Shown one piece after another: positions 34,915 to 46,100 of a DNA stretch of 64,000 nucleotides (the first letter of the stretch is position 1; each line of letters opens with the position of its first letter). The DNA is from Apostichopus japonicus (lineage: Eukaryota > Echinodermata > Holothuroidea > Aspidochirotida > Stichopodidae), in the NCBI RefSeq assembly GCF_037975245.1, contig NC_092579.1, forward strand, positions 1,238,501 to 1,302,500, in the 5' to 3' direction. The notes beneath the pieces are model-generated. The model saw nothing but the letters and a program-made list of their open reading frames with translations. It made no database searches and was not told the origin of the DNA. A program made the position numbers and the translations under genes.

Positions 34915-35964
34915 TCTATATTACCTAGGCCTATTCCTATATTCCTGTGATTGTGAATGACCTAAAAATGAAAATTTCGGTCAAAATTGACCTTTGATCA
35001 GTCATATTTACCACGTTTTCCTTGCCACTTTGAGAAATTGTATCTCGCGATTCTTATTCTCCACCATACAAACCTTCGTATGATATTGAATACTCTAAAA
35101 AAAATGCCTAATAGAACTACTGTACAACGTTCGCCAGCTTCAATTCGGTTTATTCATGTACTAATTTTGCTATTGGGTGGGTTGACCGATTTCGCTAGCT
35201 TCAAGTAAGTTCAGTATATATATTGTCTCTATGGTATACAATTAAAATACTCAATGCTAGTCAGTAGTAGTTGTAACCGTCCGTTACCAGGCGAGTATCC
35301 AGGATTTTCTAACCCGGGGGCGCGAATTACTATCTAAGCGGAGCGCCATCATCGGTTGGCGCGGAGCGTACAAGAAAATTTCTGGTTTTGATACCCGGCC
35401 CAGATCACCGGAAATGGCACTTCTCGGGCTTGAAAATGACCAACCAGATGTACACCTTTGCCTGTGAACTAAGTATTTCCCAAAAGTTCTTTTCCATTCA
35501 TAACCTTTTTGAAGATTGTCACCAGTCGCACATCATGTTGGACCTCATTGCATGTCCTATGGATCATTGTTTTTGTAGGTGATTCTACGTCACGGCCCAC
35601 AATATCCGAAAGCCCCACTTTTCAAGGTTTTAAGCCCATTTTTTGTTGAGAATTTGAAAATTCACATTTCTCGTGAATAAAATCAATTCAAAACATACCC
35701 ATAATGTTGCACAAACTTCAATCTATGGACAACCAATATAGAAAAACCTCCTTGAACCCCTAATAGACAGGTACAAATTGCACGATTAGAGGAAAGTATG
35801 ATGAAGAATGTTGGTCAGGAAATTTTCGAAAATTCAGACACAGTTAATTTATTTGTGTAGAAATATTAAAACCTCTTATAATGGCTATTATAAAACTTGG
35901 TTGAAGGAAATGAAAAATAGTAGATATTTCCGATATCAGGTATATCGAAACCGAACACTACACA

Positions 35965-36396
35965 CATAGGCGTAGGTCCCGTAGGAGGCGGGGGCTGCAG
36001 CCCACCCCCCCCCCCCCCCGCAACCAAATTTTTTCCCATTTTTTTCGGGCACCTACTGAAAGAAAAATAAATAGCAATGAATAGCTTAAAAATGATCTCC
36101 TTGGTAATTAAAGTTCTAAGTTTGGCCGACATTACTACTGTAAAATAGAGTTTTGACATAAATGGATCTGTATGCTTTTTCTCCATCTACATAAGACATT
36201 TCGTTGTTTACATTAGCATCCGACGGAATACTGTGCAACTCTCACGGACCGTAAGGTACACGATGCCATGCAATGTAATGACCGATGCTTGCTTATATGA
36301 TATTGGCATCGATATGTTGAACGCGCGAAAATTTTTGGCTTTTTTGGGGGGCAAGTCATTACAGCCCCCAAATCCAATTGGGCTCCTACGCCTTTG
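35965..36396. mobile_element. hAT-like MITE with 8-bp target duplication
   Basis: The 432-bp element runs from CATAGGCGTAGGTCCC to GGGCTCCTACGCCTTTG. It is flanked by exact ACTACACA repeats (35957-35964, 36397-36404). It belongs to the same family as 61091-61427, in opposite orientation. Confidence 0.92.
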
Positions 36397-37184
36397 ACTA
36401 CACACATAGACACATTTTGAGGCTGTTTATCGTGGAACATGCATTTCAATGCTCACTGATATAATGTTATATCTGCTCTTTGCTTTACAAATTCGAACAG
36501 GCGTGTAGCGAGTAATTGCCAAGGGAGGGGCGAAGCCTGTAGGCAAACTATCTAAGCGAAGCGCCACCATGAGTTGGCGCGAAGCGTACAATAAAAATTT
36601 TGGCCGAAAATGCCACCCAGATCGCTGGAAATGACACTTCCCAGGCCTTGTTAGTTGCATCTAAGCATTGTCTTGTTTGAAATTACTAGCGATGTCATAA
36701 AGAAAATTTGCTCGGGGGGGGGGGCGGTCGACCCCTTCCCGAAATGCGTCATGTTCCCCGACGACTCGGTCGAGTTCAAGACCAGCCACAGTTGGTTCCA
36801 TATAGCACAATTGTACAATTGTTTAAGGCGTCCATACACACACACGCGTTATGATAGACCATAGTATTTATATAGATACATTAGTGAGAGAGGAAAAATG
36901 GAAACGTCAAATATGGAGTTGTCGGTGTAAGGGTAGGGTGAGGCGCACACCCCTCCGTAATCCTTGATCTGTCACTGGCTACCCTGTGTATATAATAGAG
37001 ATCAGCGCTTTAACTATGACTGTTCCTCTTTCTCTTCCCGAGGTCTTGGCTCTCTTCTACTCCCTCCTTTTCTCCTTTTTCTCTCTTTTTTCTTTTCCCT
37101 TCCTTTCTCTCCTCCTTTTCTTTTTCCCCCCCTCCTTTTCCCTTTTTTCCCCTCTTTTTTCTCTCCTCTTTTCCTTACCCGGGG

Positions 37185-38542
37185 GCGAATTTGTTTTTCC
37201 CAAACAGGTTCTCAATTACGGAGTTTTCAGCCAATCAGATTGCTCGTGACGTCAGCATCAAACGCTTGCTAGTTCGAAGACATACACTGAGTTACACACT
37301 GACACTTAATAAAGTCTTGTTACGCGGTTTCCCTGCAAACGCCCTAACTTTTACTTTTAATGCTTGGATAACATGTTGACCTTACTTATGATACATACGC
37401 TACATTCTATCGGTTTCGTGTTTACGTCATCCAAGATTCGTCAGCCGTTCTATTGAAATCGGAATTCGTTTCGTGGAATGGGTAGGCCTACACCAAAATC
37501 AACTTCACGACGCGAGTTCAGCCTTGAATGAATATACGCAAAACAGTTTGGTGTATAGGCAAGGCTTCATAATTGACGCACCCCCGTAATTGACGCACCT
37601 TCAATTATTACTAGCAAACGATAGAGCAGGCCACCTAAACTTTTTGCAGTCAAGCAGAATTACATATTTCATGAGTTTGAATCCATTTCAGCTATTTGAT
37701 GACCAAATTGTGGAATTTTTAAGCTTTTAACACCCTTCCCCCGGTTTTGTACGTTTTTTTGGGCATTTGGAAATTTTGCACCCTAAAAATAACCAACATT
37801 TCCTCAATATCATGGACAACACTACTCTCTGGGACCTGATCTGTCTAAGCTTAGAGGCTCAAAGTATAGCAAACAGCATCTAAAGTCAATGGATGTATAC
37901 TAAAGCCTTCACTACAGTTAGCTTATCGACGAATGTGTCAATTTAGGGGTATATGAAAGAACTTGACACGGCAGACATTTTGTGGTCAAGTTCTGCTCAA
38001 TTGTACGTTGCATATGCACAGAACAATAAATATATTGAGATCATTACATTTCTGAGGAACCACACATATGAAAAACATACAGTTGAGTGATTTTGATTTT
38101 TCCTTGATAGAAATCGTTGATCAAATCCTTAAGTGCGTCAATTATGAGCCCACCATGCTACAGTATGATGTATTTCCGTCACACTGCACTGTGTACACAG
38201 TTATAATACATATAGGCCTATATCGCATGTGTTATGTACCCCTGTACGAAACTTTCACTGTGCGATGTTATCGATAAATGCCTTCACAGAAATCTTCGAT
38301 CAAAGTAGATCATACAATACTAGTGTGCTCATTATGTCTAAACCAATTCCAAACACATCTACATATATTTACGAAAAGCTGCGGGTAATTTTGAACGGGT
38401 ATATCTTCGTTGCAACGAATGGATGCAGACATTTTGATAACCTCGAAGTGAAGGGTTTTATTGTTATGACGTAACTTTTCCGACCAATCATGAGCGACTA
38501 TTTATACACAATTGAGAACCTGTTTGGGAAAAAAAAAATCGC
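37185..38542. mobile_element. 1358-bp element with 9-bp target duplication
   Basis: The ends are inverted over about 32 bp: GCGAATTTGTTTTTCCCAAA on the left mirrors the right end, both running inward to CAGGTTCTCAATT. TACCCGGGG flanks both sides (37176-37184, 38543-38551). The host sequence is known from the uninterrupted relative at 7240-7260, which confirms the insertion point. No ORF of note. A 9-bp duplication fits Mutator-like or Merlin-like elements, but the family is undetermined. Confidence 0.9.
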
Positions 38543-38888
38543 TACCCGGGGGGCGTGCGCCCCCAACACCCCCTCTGGATACGCGCCTGGTTACAGTACT
38601 TTACTTGTTACGTTTCACCGAATTCTTGAATCTTACCTTTGTAGAAGATAGGTTTAAGACTATTTTGGCCAAATTTAGACAAGAATATATAGAAAAAGGG
38701 CAGTGGTTATTTTTGTTCGCGGAATCGGGCCCACATAATAATGTATAGCTTAGGAGTAGACAATTATCTTCCTCAGAAGTAATGACCATAAAAAAAATGT
38801 TTGGAACAAAAGTGCAGTCGCGAAAGATGGGGTGTCTGACTGACACTGACCGTATTGTTGACGAGTAGCGCGGGGGGTACAAGGCAGC

Positions 38889-39491
38889 CAGTGGCGGCGC
38901 CAAGGGGGGCTTGGGGGGCTTTAGCCCCCCACTGAAGTAGTCAGCCCCCCATTAGCCCCCCCACCTGAAACAGGCACAAAAAAAACTCATTGAAACAATA
39001 TAGCCTACCCAAATTTTGTCAGCCATAACGCAGTGCTACAATGGTCAATGGAAATTTTGATGAATTTTGTTCTCATACGGCAATGTCGTGTGCGTTTCAC
39101 AAACAGCGTGTATACAGACTAAAACAGGAGTTGTGTCAGAGAGCGCGATATAATAATTGAGCAAAGGAATTGGATCTTTCACAGCAGGTAATATTTTAGT
39201 GATACGAAAACTGTGAATTGGTATCTTCCATTCTAATTTGACTAAAGTTACTCACAAAAAAATGCATATTTTTGGAGAAATTTTCAGGTGACAAAAGCCC
39301 CGCTAAATGCCACCATTTTGCATGTAGGCCTTTCCAGGATTGGGAAAAATTTCAAAAGGGGAGGGGCCACCCCCTCCCCTTATACCCCTCCCCCAGGACG
39401 GCGATCACTCAATCTTGTAAGCCACCAAAAAATTGGCTCAGCCCCCCCCCCCCTTAGCCTCCCCAACTAAAAATTCCTGGCGCCGCCACTG
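38889..39491. mobile_element. hAT-like MITE with 8-bp target duplication
   Basis: The 603-bp element runs from CAGTGGCGGCGCCAAGG to CCTGGCGCCGCCACTG. It is flanked by exact AAGGCAGC repeats (38881-38888, 39492-39499). Internal sequence is C/G-run rich at both ends and non-coding. Confidence 0.93.
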
Positions 39492-39499
39492 AAGGCAGC

Positions 39500-41070
39500 A
39501 GTCGGAACTTCTGGCTTCAAAACCCATCCAGTTGGAATTTCAGCCACTACATCTCCCCAATTATCAGGCTTTAGCTACGTCCCTGGTTGTGTCACGTGTT
39601 ATAGTGACACGTTAAGTCGTTAATTTGTTGTTAACGGAAAGTCGATATGAGCGGATCATATTTGCTATCTCTTAATGTAAAGTAATGTAATTTAAGCAAT
39701 GGTGTTTGTATTTGTTTGATATGTTAATTGCGATACAAATATCAGGATTGGTGTAACTCAGTTTCTTACAGGGTCATATTCTGTGACGTCCGCTTCAGGG
39801 ACAACCTCCTGATTTTATACTGTATCAATTGCTACATCAAGAGTCTACCGCCTTTCCAGTACAAATAGTACGACTAGACCTACACTCATTTTCACACAAG
39901 ATTATAAAATACGCGGTTAGCTGGACTTCAACCATATCGTGCCAGCCAATCATAGCTACCGACTCAGTCGCGTCATATTAGCCAGTTCAACCGCACCAGT
40001 CCCAAGAATGGCCCTATAAAGATCAATGCAATGTAAAGTAATATTCAATCTTGGTTAAGCTAAGTTATAATTCTCTGTTAATATGTGTGTATACATCCAA
40101 GAAGCATAATTAGTATATCAGAGCAACATTTCATTTAGTTCTCCTCTGTATGTTGATGACTCTTGAATTGTCTCGTGATACTTATGGTGTTTTGTTGTTT
40201 TCATTTCCTGAGGGTGAAGTGGGCAGAAAATACAACAAACTTTCACTGGGATCTTCTCCATGTAAGGCTGTTCTGTTACACTAATATGTTATCTTCTCTA
40301 ATGAGAAACCCTGTCGCCTTTATCATGAGTACCATGTTAACCCCCTCTAGCTCCCGGATATTTTGCCCTCAATATGAATCTCTGACCAGACTTGAAATCG
40401 TTGTTAGGACATTTTACGTTACTTTCAAGTTTCAAATGATTTTATATGAAACTCTGCATTTTATATTTGCATGTGCTGCTGAGGTCATGAAACATGTTAT
40501 CTGCAAGGAACATGATTTGATTAGAGTTTTTGTGCAACTTTTTATTTTTGTAATTATGTGACAACTTTGTACAAAAAACAGACATTTGAAATCAAGCACG
40601 GTCATACAAAGCATATAGTTTATATCGTGAGACTTTTGTTCTGTGCTATCGTCTACATTGTTACACCGGATTAACAGACAAAGAAAAATATTAGGATTTT
40701 CAGAGACTATATAATATACTTTGCTCATTGAAGCTGACTTCCGTTTAGAAGAGTCTGTGAGCCTTCTCCCAGAATAATCTCATATTTTACACGTCAAATG
40801 GTCCATTCTGAGGTATATATATAGATTACAATGTTGGTCTATATAAGTAGCTCTCAACGCAAGGCTTTGCTAATAAACACTTAACGTGGATAATATCATG
40901 TAGTAAGCATGTAATTAAATGTTGAAATATGTTGTGCTTGATACAGAAATTGTTAACCCCCTCCCTACATAATCAGTTCACACATCCGGAGTCTATGCAT
41001 GATAAGTTCTTCAATACCGCCCTCATTTAATATACTGGGAACATTTCATACTGTAGTTACATAGTGAGAT
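39500..41070. other. non-coding stretch
   Basis: No supportable gene or repeat. A 132-codon + frame (40163-40561) is hydrophobic and has no recognisable domain; I treat it as chance. Confidence 0.4.
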
Positions 41071-41082
41071 GGAACTTTTCAC

Positions 41083-41156
<74 letters not shown>

Positions 41157-41244
41157 TATATAAAGCATATATTGTGTCACTTTCTAATTAGGATCCTAAA
41201 AGGAAAGTGTTTTTTAAATGATCTGTCATTCTCATCTGTCATTC

Positions 41245-41337
<93 letters not shown>

Positions 41338-41410
41338 CATATATTGTGTCACTTTCTAATTAGGATCCTAAAAGGAAAGTGTTTTTTAAATGATCTGTCA
41401 TTCTCCCGCA
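41070..41410. repeat. duplicated TA microsatellite block
   Basis: A long TA tract followed by GCATATATTGTGTCACTTTC and then about 55 further bases is present twice in tandem (tracts near 41085-41150 and 41250-41334). The unit is about 175 bp and the non-TA part is nearly identical between copies. Confidence 0.9.
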
Positions 41411-43060
41411 TCTCATTTATGCAGTGCCAATCTGCAAAAAATATAATGATAGAATTGTAAAGTTTTTTAAGTACACGTCAAAGATTCTTCATTTAGATTA
41501 CCGATATACTGTATGAAGGAAACCGTGAATGTCTCTGTTAGAGCTGAATTTATAAGAATGGCCACCAAACATTTATGATGATCAGAATCACCTCTTGCAT
41601 ACCTCCCTATAAGGAGCCTTAACGTGTAATAAAACAGAAAGCTAAGAAATCCTAATATTTTGACAAAATACAGAGTAGCCTACAGTTGTTGAAGAATTCC
41701 TTTGTTCATAGAGCTGCAAGTTTTTGTCAATTCGATAAACTGAAATGAATTGCTCTAGTTTTTATATATTTTTTTTTCTATGAACAAACATTTTGTATAG
41801 GTTGTTTTAATATTGCATTTTCTTAAATTCTCCTTTTTATAAAATATTTGTATATTTATACTGGAATATATAAATTGATATTGAAATTGAATTGACCCCA
41901 GTGCACTCCTTTATGAGATCCTTCATTCGCCATTCCACAACAAACATTCAGCCCCCCCCCCCCCACCCACAAACACACACACACACGCACCCAGAAATGA
42001 GTTTCTAAAACGACGTTGTTTCATTCTATAACAATATCTGTTTGCAGGCAACACGTTATTATCTAGAGTACATGCATTTCCGCGCTTTCATCGATAGCAC
42101 TAGATACGGTACTGTATTGCATAATGTGTAACGTCACGTGTTACATGAAATATCACGTGATACGTGAAGTAATATATTATCATTGTTATGATTAACTCTG
42201 ATGAACAGAAATCGTTCTTTTGTGAATTTATAACAGCTGTATTTGTAAAACTCAAAACAAAGAAAACAATAGAAAAAGATTGAATCTGGTGGGGCTGATG
42301 GGCACAAACGTCGCGGGACAGTGCGGGGACATGTGAGCGTGATTTGCGGGGGTGGGGTAGGGAGGAGGAAAAAAAGTCAAAAGTCACGACAAAATGAATC
42401 CTCTGTGATTTCCTTACCAGAAATAACAGTAGCTTTATGTTTTCCAAAATATAGTATTTGTTATTATGAACATAAATCTGTTATATTTTCAATTTTACTT
42501 TTTTTTTTTAAATGAAGAGAAAATGTTAGTATAACAAACCAGAACAAAAAGACAAATTAAATCAACTAAAAATAGACAAGGGGTAGTTTTCATTGACGAA
42601 TGGGCACTTCTAATTTAAGAAATGTGGCACTTTTCAGGTTTTACTCAAAAGTGGTAGCTGTTAATGCCGTTGTTCCCCTCATGTTCCCTTCGAATTCGCC
42701 CCTGAAGTATTACTTTCAACTTTCACAAATCACTGAACGGAGCAGTTTGTGATTTAGTTGTGTTACGGTTGATTGCAATTCTAAGTTTTGTATTTCGATA
42801 TTAGTCTCAGTTCTGGTTTCTTTTTTATGCATGTTTAAACCTTTCAAAGGAACTCTTTTGTACTATTTCTTTCACATGACCGTCAATAATACTTCCTTTA
42901 AAATTCCCAGTATGAAAGACATATATAACGAAACTTGCGTTAATATTGAAATGTCATTAAACAGAGTAAGAACGTCTGTAGGACATTAGAAAAAATGACA
43001 TTTTAAATTAATTTCGAAAGCATTGATATCAAACGAGATGATTGATTGAGATAACCAATA
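41411..43060. other. non-coding stretch
   Basis: No gene supported. A C-run with CA repeats lies at 41950-41990. The 115-codon minus frame (42100-42447) has no support. Confidence 0.4.
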
Positions 43061-43062
43061 TT

Positions 43063-43125
43063 TGGTAGAAATCGGCTTGTTATTGGTAGAAATCGACTTG
43101 ATATTGGTAGAAATCGACTTGACAT
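43063..43125 (+). repeat. triplicated leader motif of copy B
   Basis: TTGGTAGAAATCGACTTG occurs three times immediately upstream of the copy B start codon and once at the same place in copy A. It is a local 5'UTR expansion. Confidence 0.85.
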
Positions 43126-43126
43126 C

Positions 43127-46100
43127 ATGGAAGACGGACCATGGCCTCCTATCGTCTGGTTTATAATGAAGATATCAGCTATATTTTATCATAGACAAAT
43201 TGTCGGTCAGCGAAGGTGTATGTCATGTGAGAAAGAATTTTACAAGAACACCCGACGAGTACGCGACACCGCTAGAACTGTATCTGACGGCTATCGGCGA
43301 TCCCGTAAACATGAAGACTTTGATCTCACGTCCTGCTACGAGACGGTTTATGATGATAGCAGCATAACACGGGAAGGATCATCTAGCGAATGTTTGGCAT
43401 GTGAATCACTTTGGTGGGATCGTTATGGTCACGTGATGAAATACACAGAAGAATCGATTGGTAAGATATACTTTACTATTGGTATGTAAGGAGAAACCAA
43501 TCACCATCCCTCTTTGGTGTATGTCGGCTACTGGCCACAAAGATGACGGTACGGCGGGTAAGGTGGGTCAGTGGACTCGTAAGTTTTGTAACCTGTCGCG
43601 GTCAGTGTTCAGTGTTGAATACAAAATATGTCAAGAATATCCAAGAGAAAAATGACAATTAACATGATAAATGATAAATCTAAATAGTGATATAAACGAT
43701 TTTTGTGTAAAATAGTTCAGTTATCATATCATGTCCCGGTAAAAATATAAACTCGTTCACTCTGTCATCTTTGCGCTTGCGACGCGTAGCCTTCTTGCCT
43801 ATATTTAATTGGTTGATGAAGCTTAACGGACGTGTATCGTACAATGTTGCATGGTCAGGACATGGTCAGTAAAGAATGTGACAGTTATCTGCAACATAAG
43901 GATTACATTTTGATGCTGCCTCGAAAATCAGTTTGAATTTCTGCTGCTGTCTTCCTGGGCATGGTGTCCAGTTTTTGGACGATGGTGAAGTTGCACCCTT
44001 GTGATATAACACCACCTTGTACGTAGTAGGTGAACCAAGGTATTCAATTTTCAGTGTATTTTCTAAGTGAGCATGTCTCCACAGCCAACACAGTATTATA
44101 TATAACATATTCTATACCTAATTGTAGTCAGTGCCCCAAGCCGATGAAAAAGTGAACACCTACTTTTGGAAAGAGAGTGATTCATAGCCTATGGAAACTT
44201 TGAGGTGCCATCATAATATTAAGATCTTTCTGTGAATATAGTAGCTAGGAAATGATTAACTTTTCAGATACTATGTTAACAATTGGGGCGGTGGGTGGGG
44301 GGGTGGGTGGGGGGTGCCAAATTCCTTAAATCTAATAAATGAAGAATTCAAGAGTTTTGTTGCAACATGATGAAATGATTATATTTCAAACAACATTATT
44401 TATCACTTAACATATTTCCCCAACTCAACCGCATGTTGACACAACATAATGACTTGCAGAAAATTTAGAGATAAGATCTTGAAATTTTGACGACACCTCA
44501 TGTGTGTGTGTGTGTTTGAAATGCTTCGAACACGGACATAGGAACCTGACTGGTGTAATTTACATACGTTTATAGGTGAAATAATCACATGGTGTAAATA
44601 TATACCAATGTTTTGAACCTGAATATCTATTCACCACTTCTCTCATTTTTTTATTACTTGTTGCATCATTTTCTTCTTTGCAGGTCTCAAATATTGGAAC
44701 CATCCCGGAAGTTGGTTCGTCTCCATTCTTATTCTGACTGTAATAGTGGCTATTATGATCTACGAGATAATAGTACTGGAACTAGCTTATTTCGCTAAAA
44801 AAAATCGCATCGTGAATTTGATGTCTTACTTAGCATTCTACTCTCCACTAGTTGTCTTTCCATGTATGAACGTCTGCTCGAAAGTTAGAAGTGCTATGAT
44901 GGTACCAGGAATATGGGCTACAACCCTAAATGCTCGCTTTATTGTTCAGCGCCTTCAGTTTTTGGATCTTTCTGCCAAAGGTAACGGTTATAAATCAGTT
45001 CTTATCTTCTGTCTTCTGTTGTTTGTTTGTTTCTTTTTTTTTCATGCTTTCACTTTGGTCAGTTTTTCGGTACCATGGAAAAGACTTAAACCCATCAAAT
45101 GCAGTCCACATTTGATTTAAAGGTTATCAAGGTTGCCCCCAAATATGCCAGCAGAAGTTCATTTATAATAATTGTCATCCCATAATCAAATTTCAAACCA
45201 TCATTTTTTACTGCCATTATAAACTTTGTTTTCCACGCTGAGGCTTTAAATTTTTCTAGTTTAATATTCCTGAAAACATTGTGAACATGTAATAAGAATT
45301 CAGAAGCACTAAGAACATATTGCCGGAAACGTTTATTAGTTTAGTTTCAATTCTAAGGTCAATACTGCTGATCTTTAAAATAATGAATAAAATAAAATAA
45401 TGTTGTATTGATAATGTATATGTAATGGATTCTTTAGCCGGTCTATACACGACACAGGTCTAGTTGCAGCTATACAGTAGCAACTATTATCGTGGTTGAG
45501 TGTGTACTCGTACGATGCACCATACAGATCCTTGCACAGCTCTACAGTTTTCATACACCCTATACCTGATCAATATTGCGATCTTACACTTTATATGACA
45601 CAGGGTCGTAATGCAATATTGGTCAAACGGTCAGTGACATCGCTAGACATTTGAAAGTGGTAGGCCAAAAAAGATGATGGAAACATTTGGGAGGGTGGGG
45701 CACAGAATGCGGGTATTGAAAGCTGGCGCCGAAGGTGCGAGTGCATTCAAGTTTCCATAATTATCATAGCTTATATCAGCTCCCAAATTAGCAGCATTTT
45801 GGAGGTGGACGCAAGAAAATTAGGGTCTATAGAATTTTTTAAAGAGGCCATGACATGAAAAATCCAACTAATCAAGAGTAACTTCCTCTGAATCTATGAG
45901 AAAATCTATGTTCAAAACTATCCTCATCACCTTCAAAACATCGAGGACTATTTAGAAATTAACGTTTTAATAATCGCATCCGAAAACAGACCTCTGAAAA
46001 ATGCGATTTCAAAACAAGACAACGATGACGTCATGTTAGGAACACAAGTGCCAAGCCCAGGCATGTACCGGATGCGCGACGAACATACCGTTCCACATAC

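Larger units (their letters stand above)
35288..38589 (-). mobile_element. CAGGCG-type element, split by nested insertions
   Basis: The left end is CAGGCGAGTATCCAGG and the right end CTGGATACGCGCCTG. GTTAC lies directly outside both (35283-35287, 38590-38594), a 5-bp duplication. The parts 35288-35760 and 36496-37184 plus 38543-38589 match 7213-8307 in reverse. The body carries two core copies (35330-35430, 36547-36655) and the C/T-rich counterpart of the 7.2-kb purine tract (37040-37175). At least two younger elements interrupt it (35965-36396 and 37185-38542). Confidence 0.75.

Noticed and set aside
40163-40561. 132-codon hydrophobic ORF
   Set aside because: Composition is that of translated AT-rich DNA; no motif, paralogue or splice context.
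42100-42447. 115-codon minus-strand ORF
   Set aside because: No motif and no supporting context.
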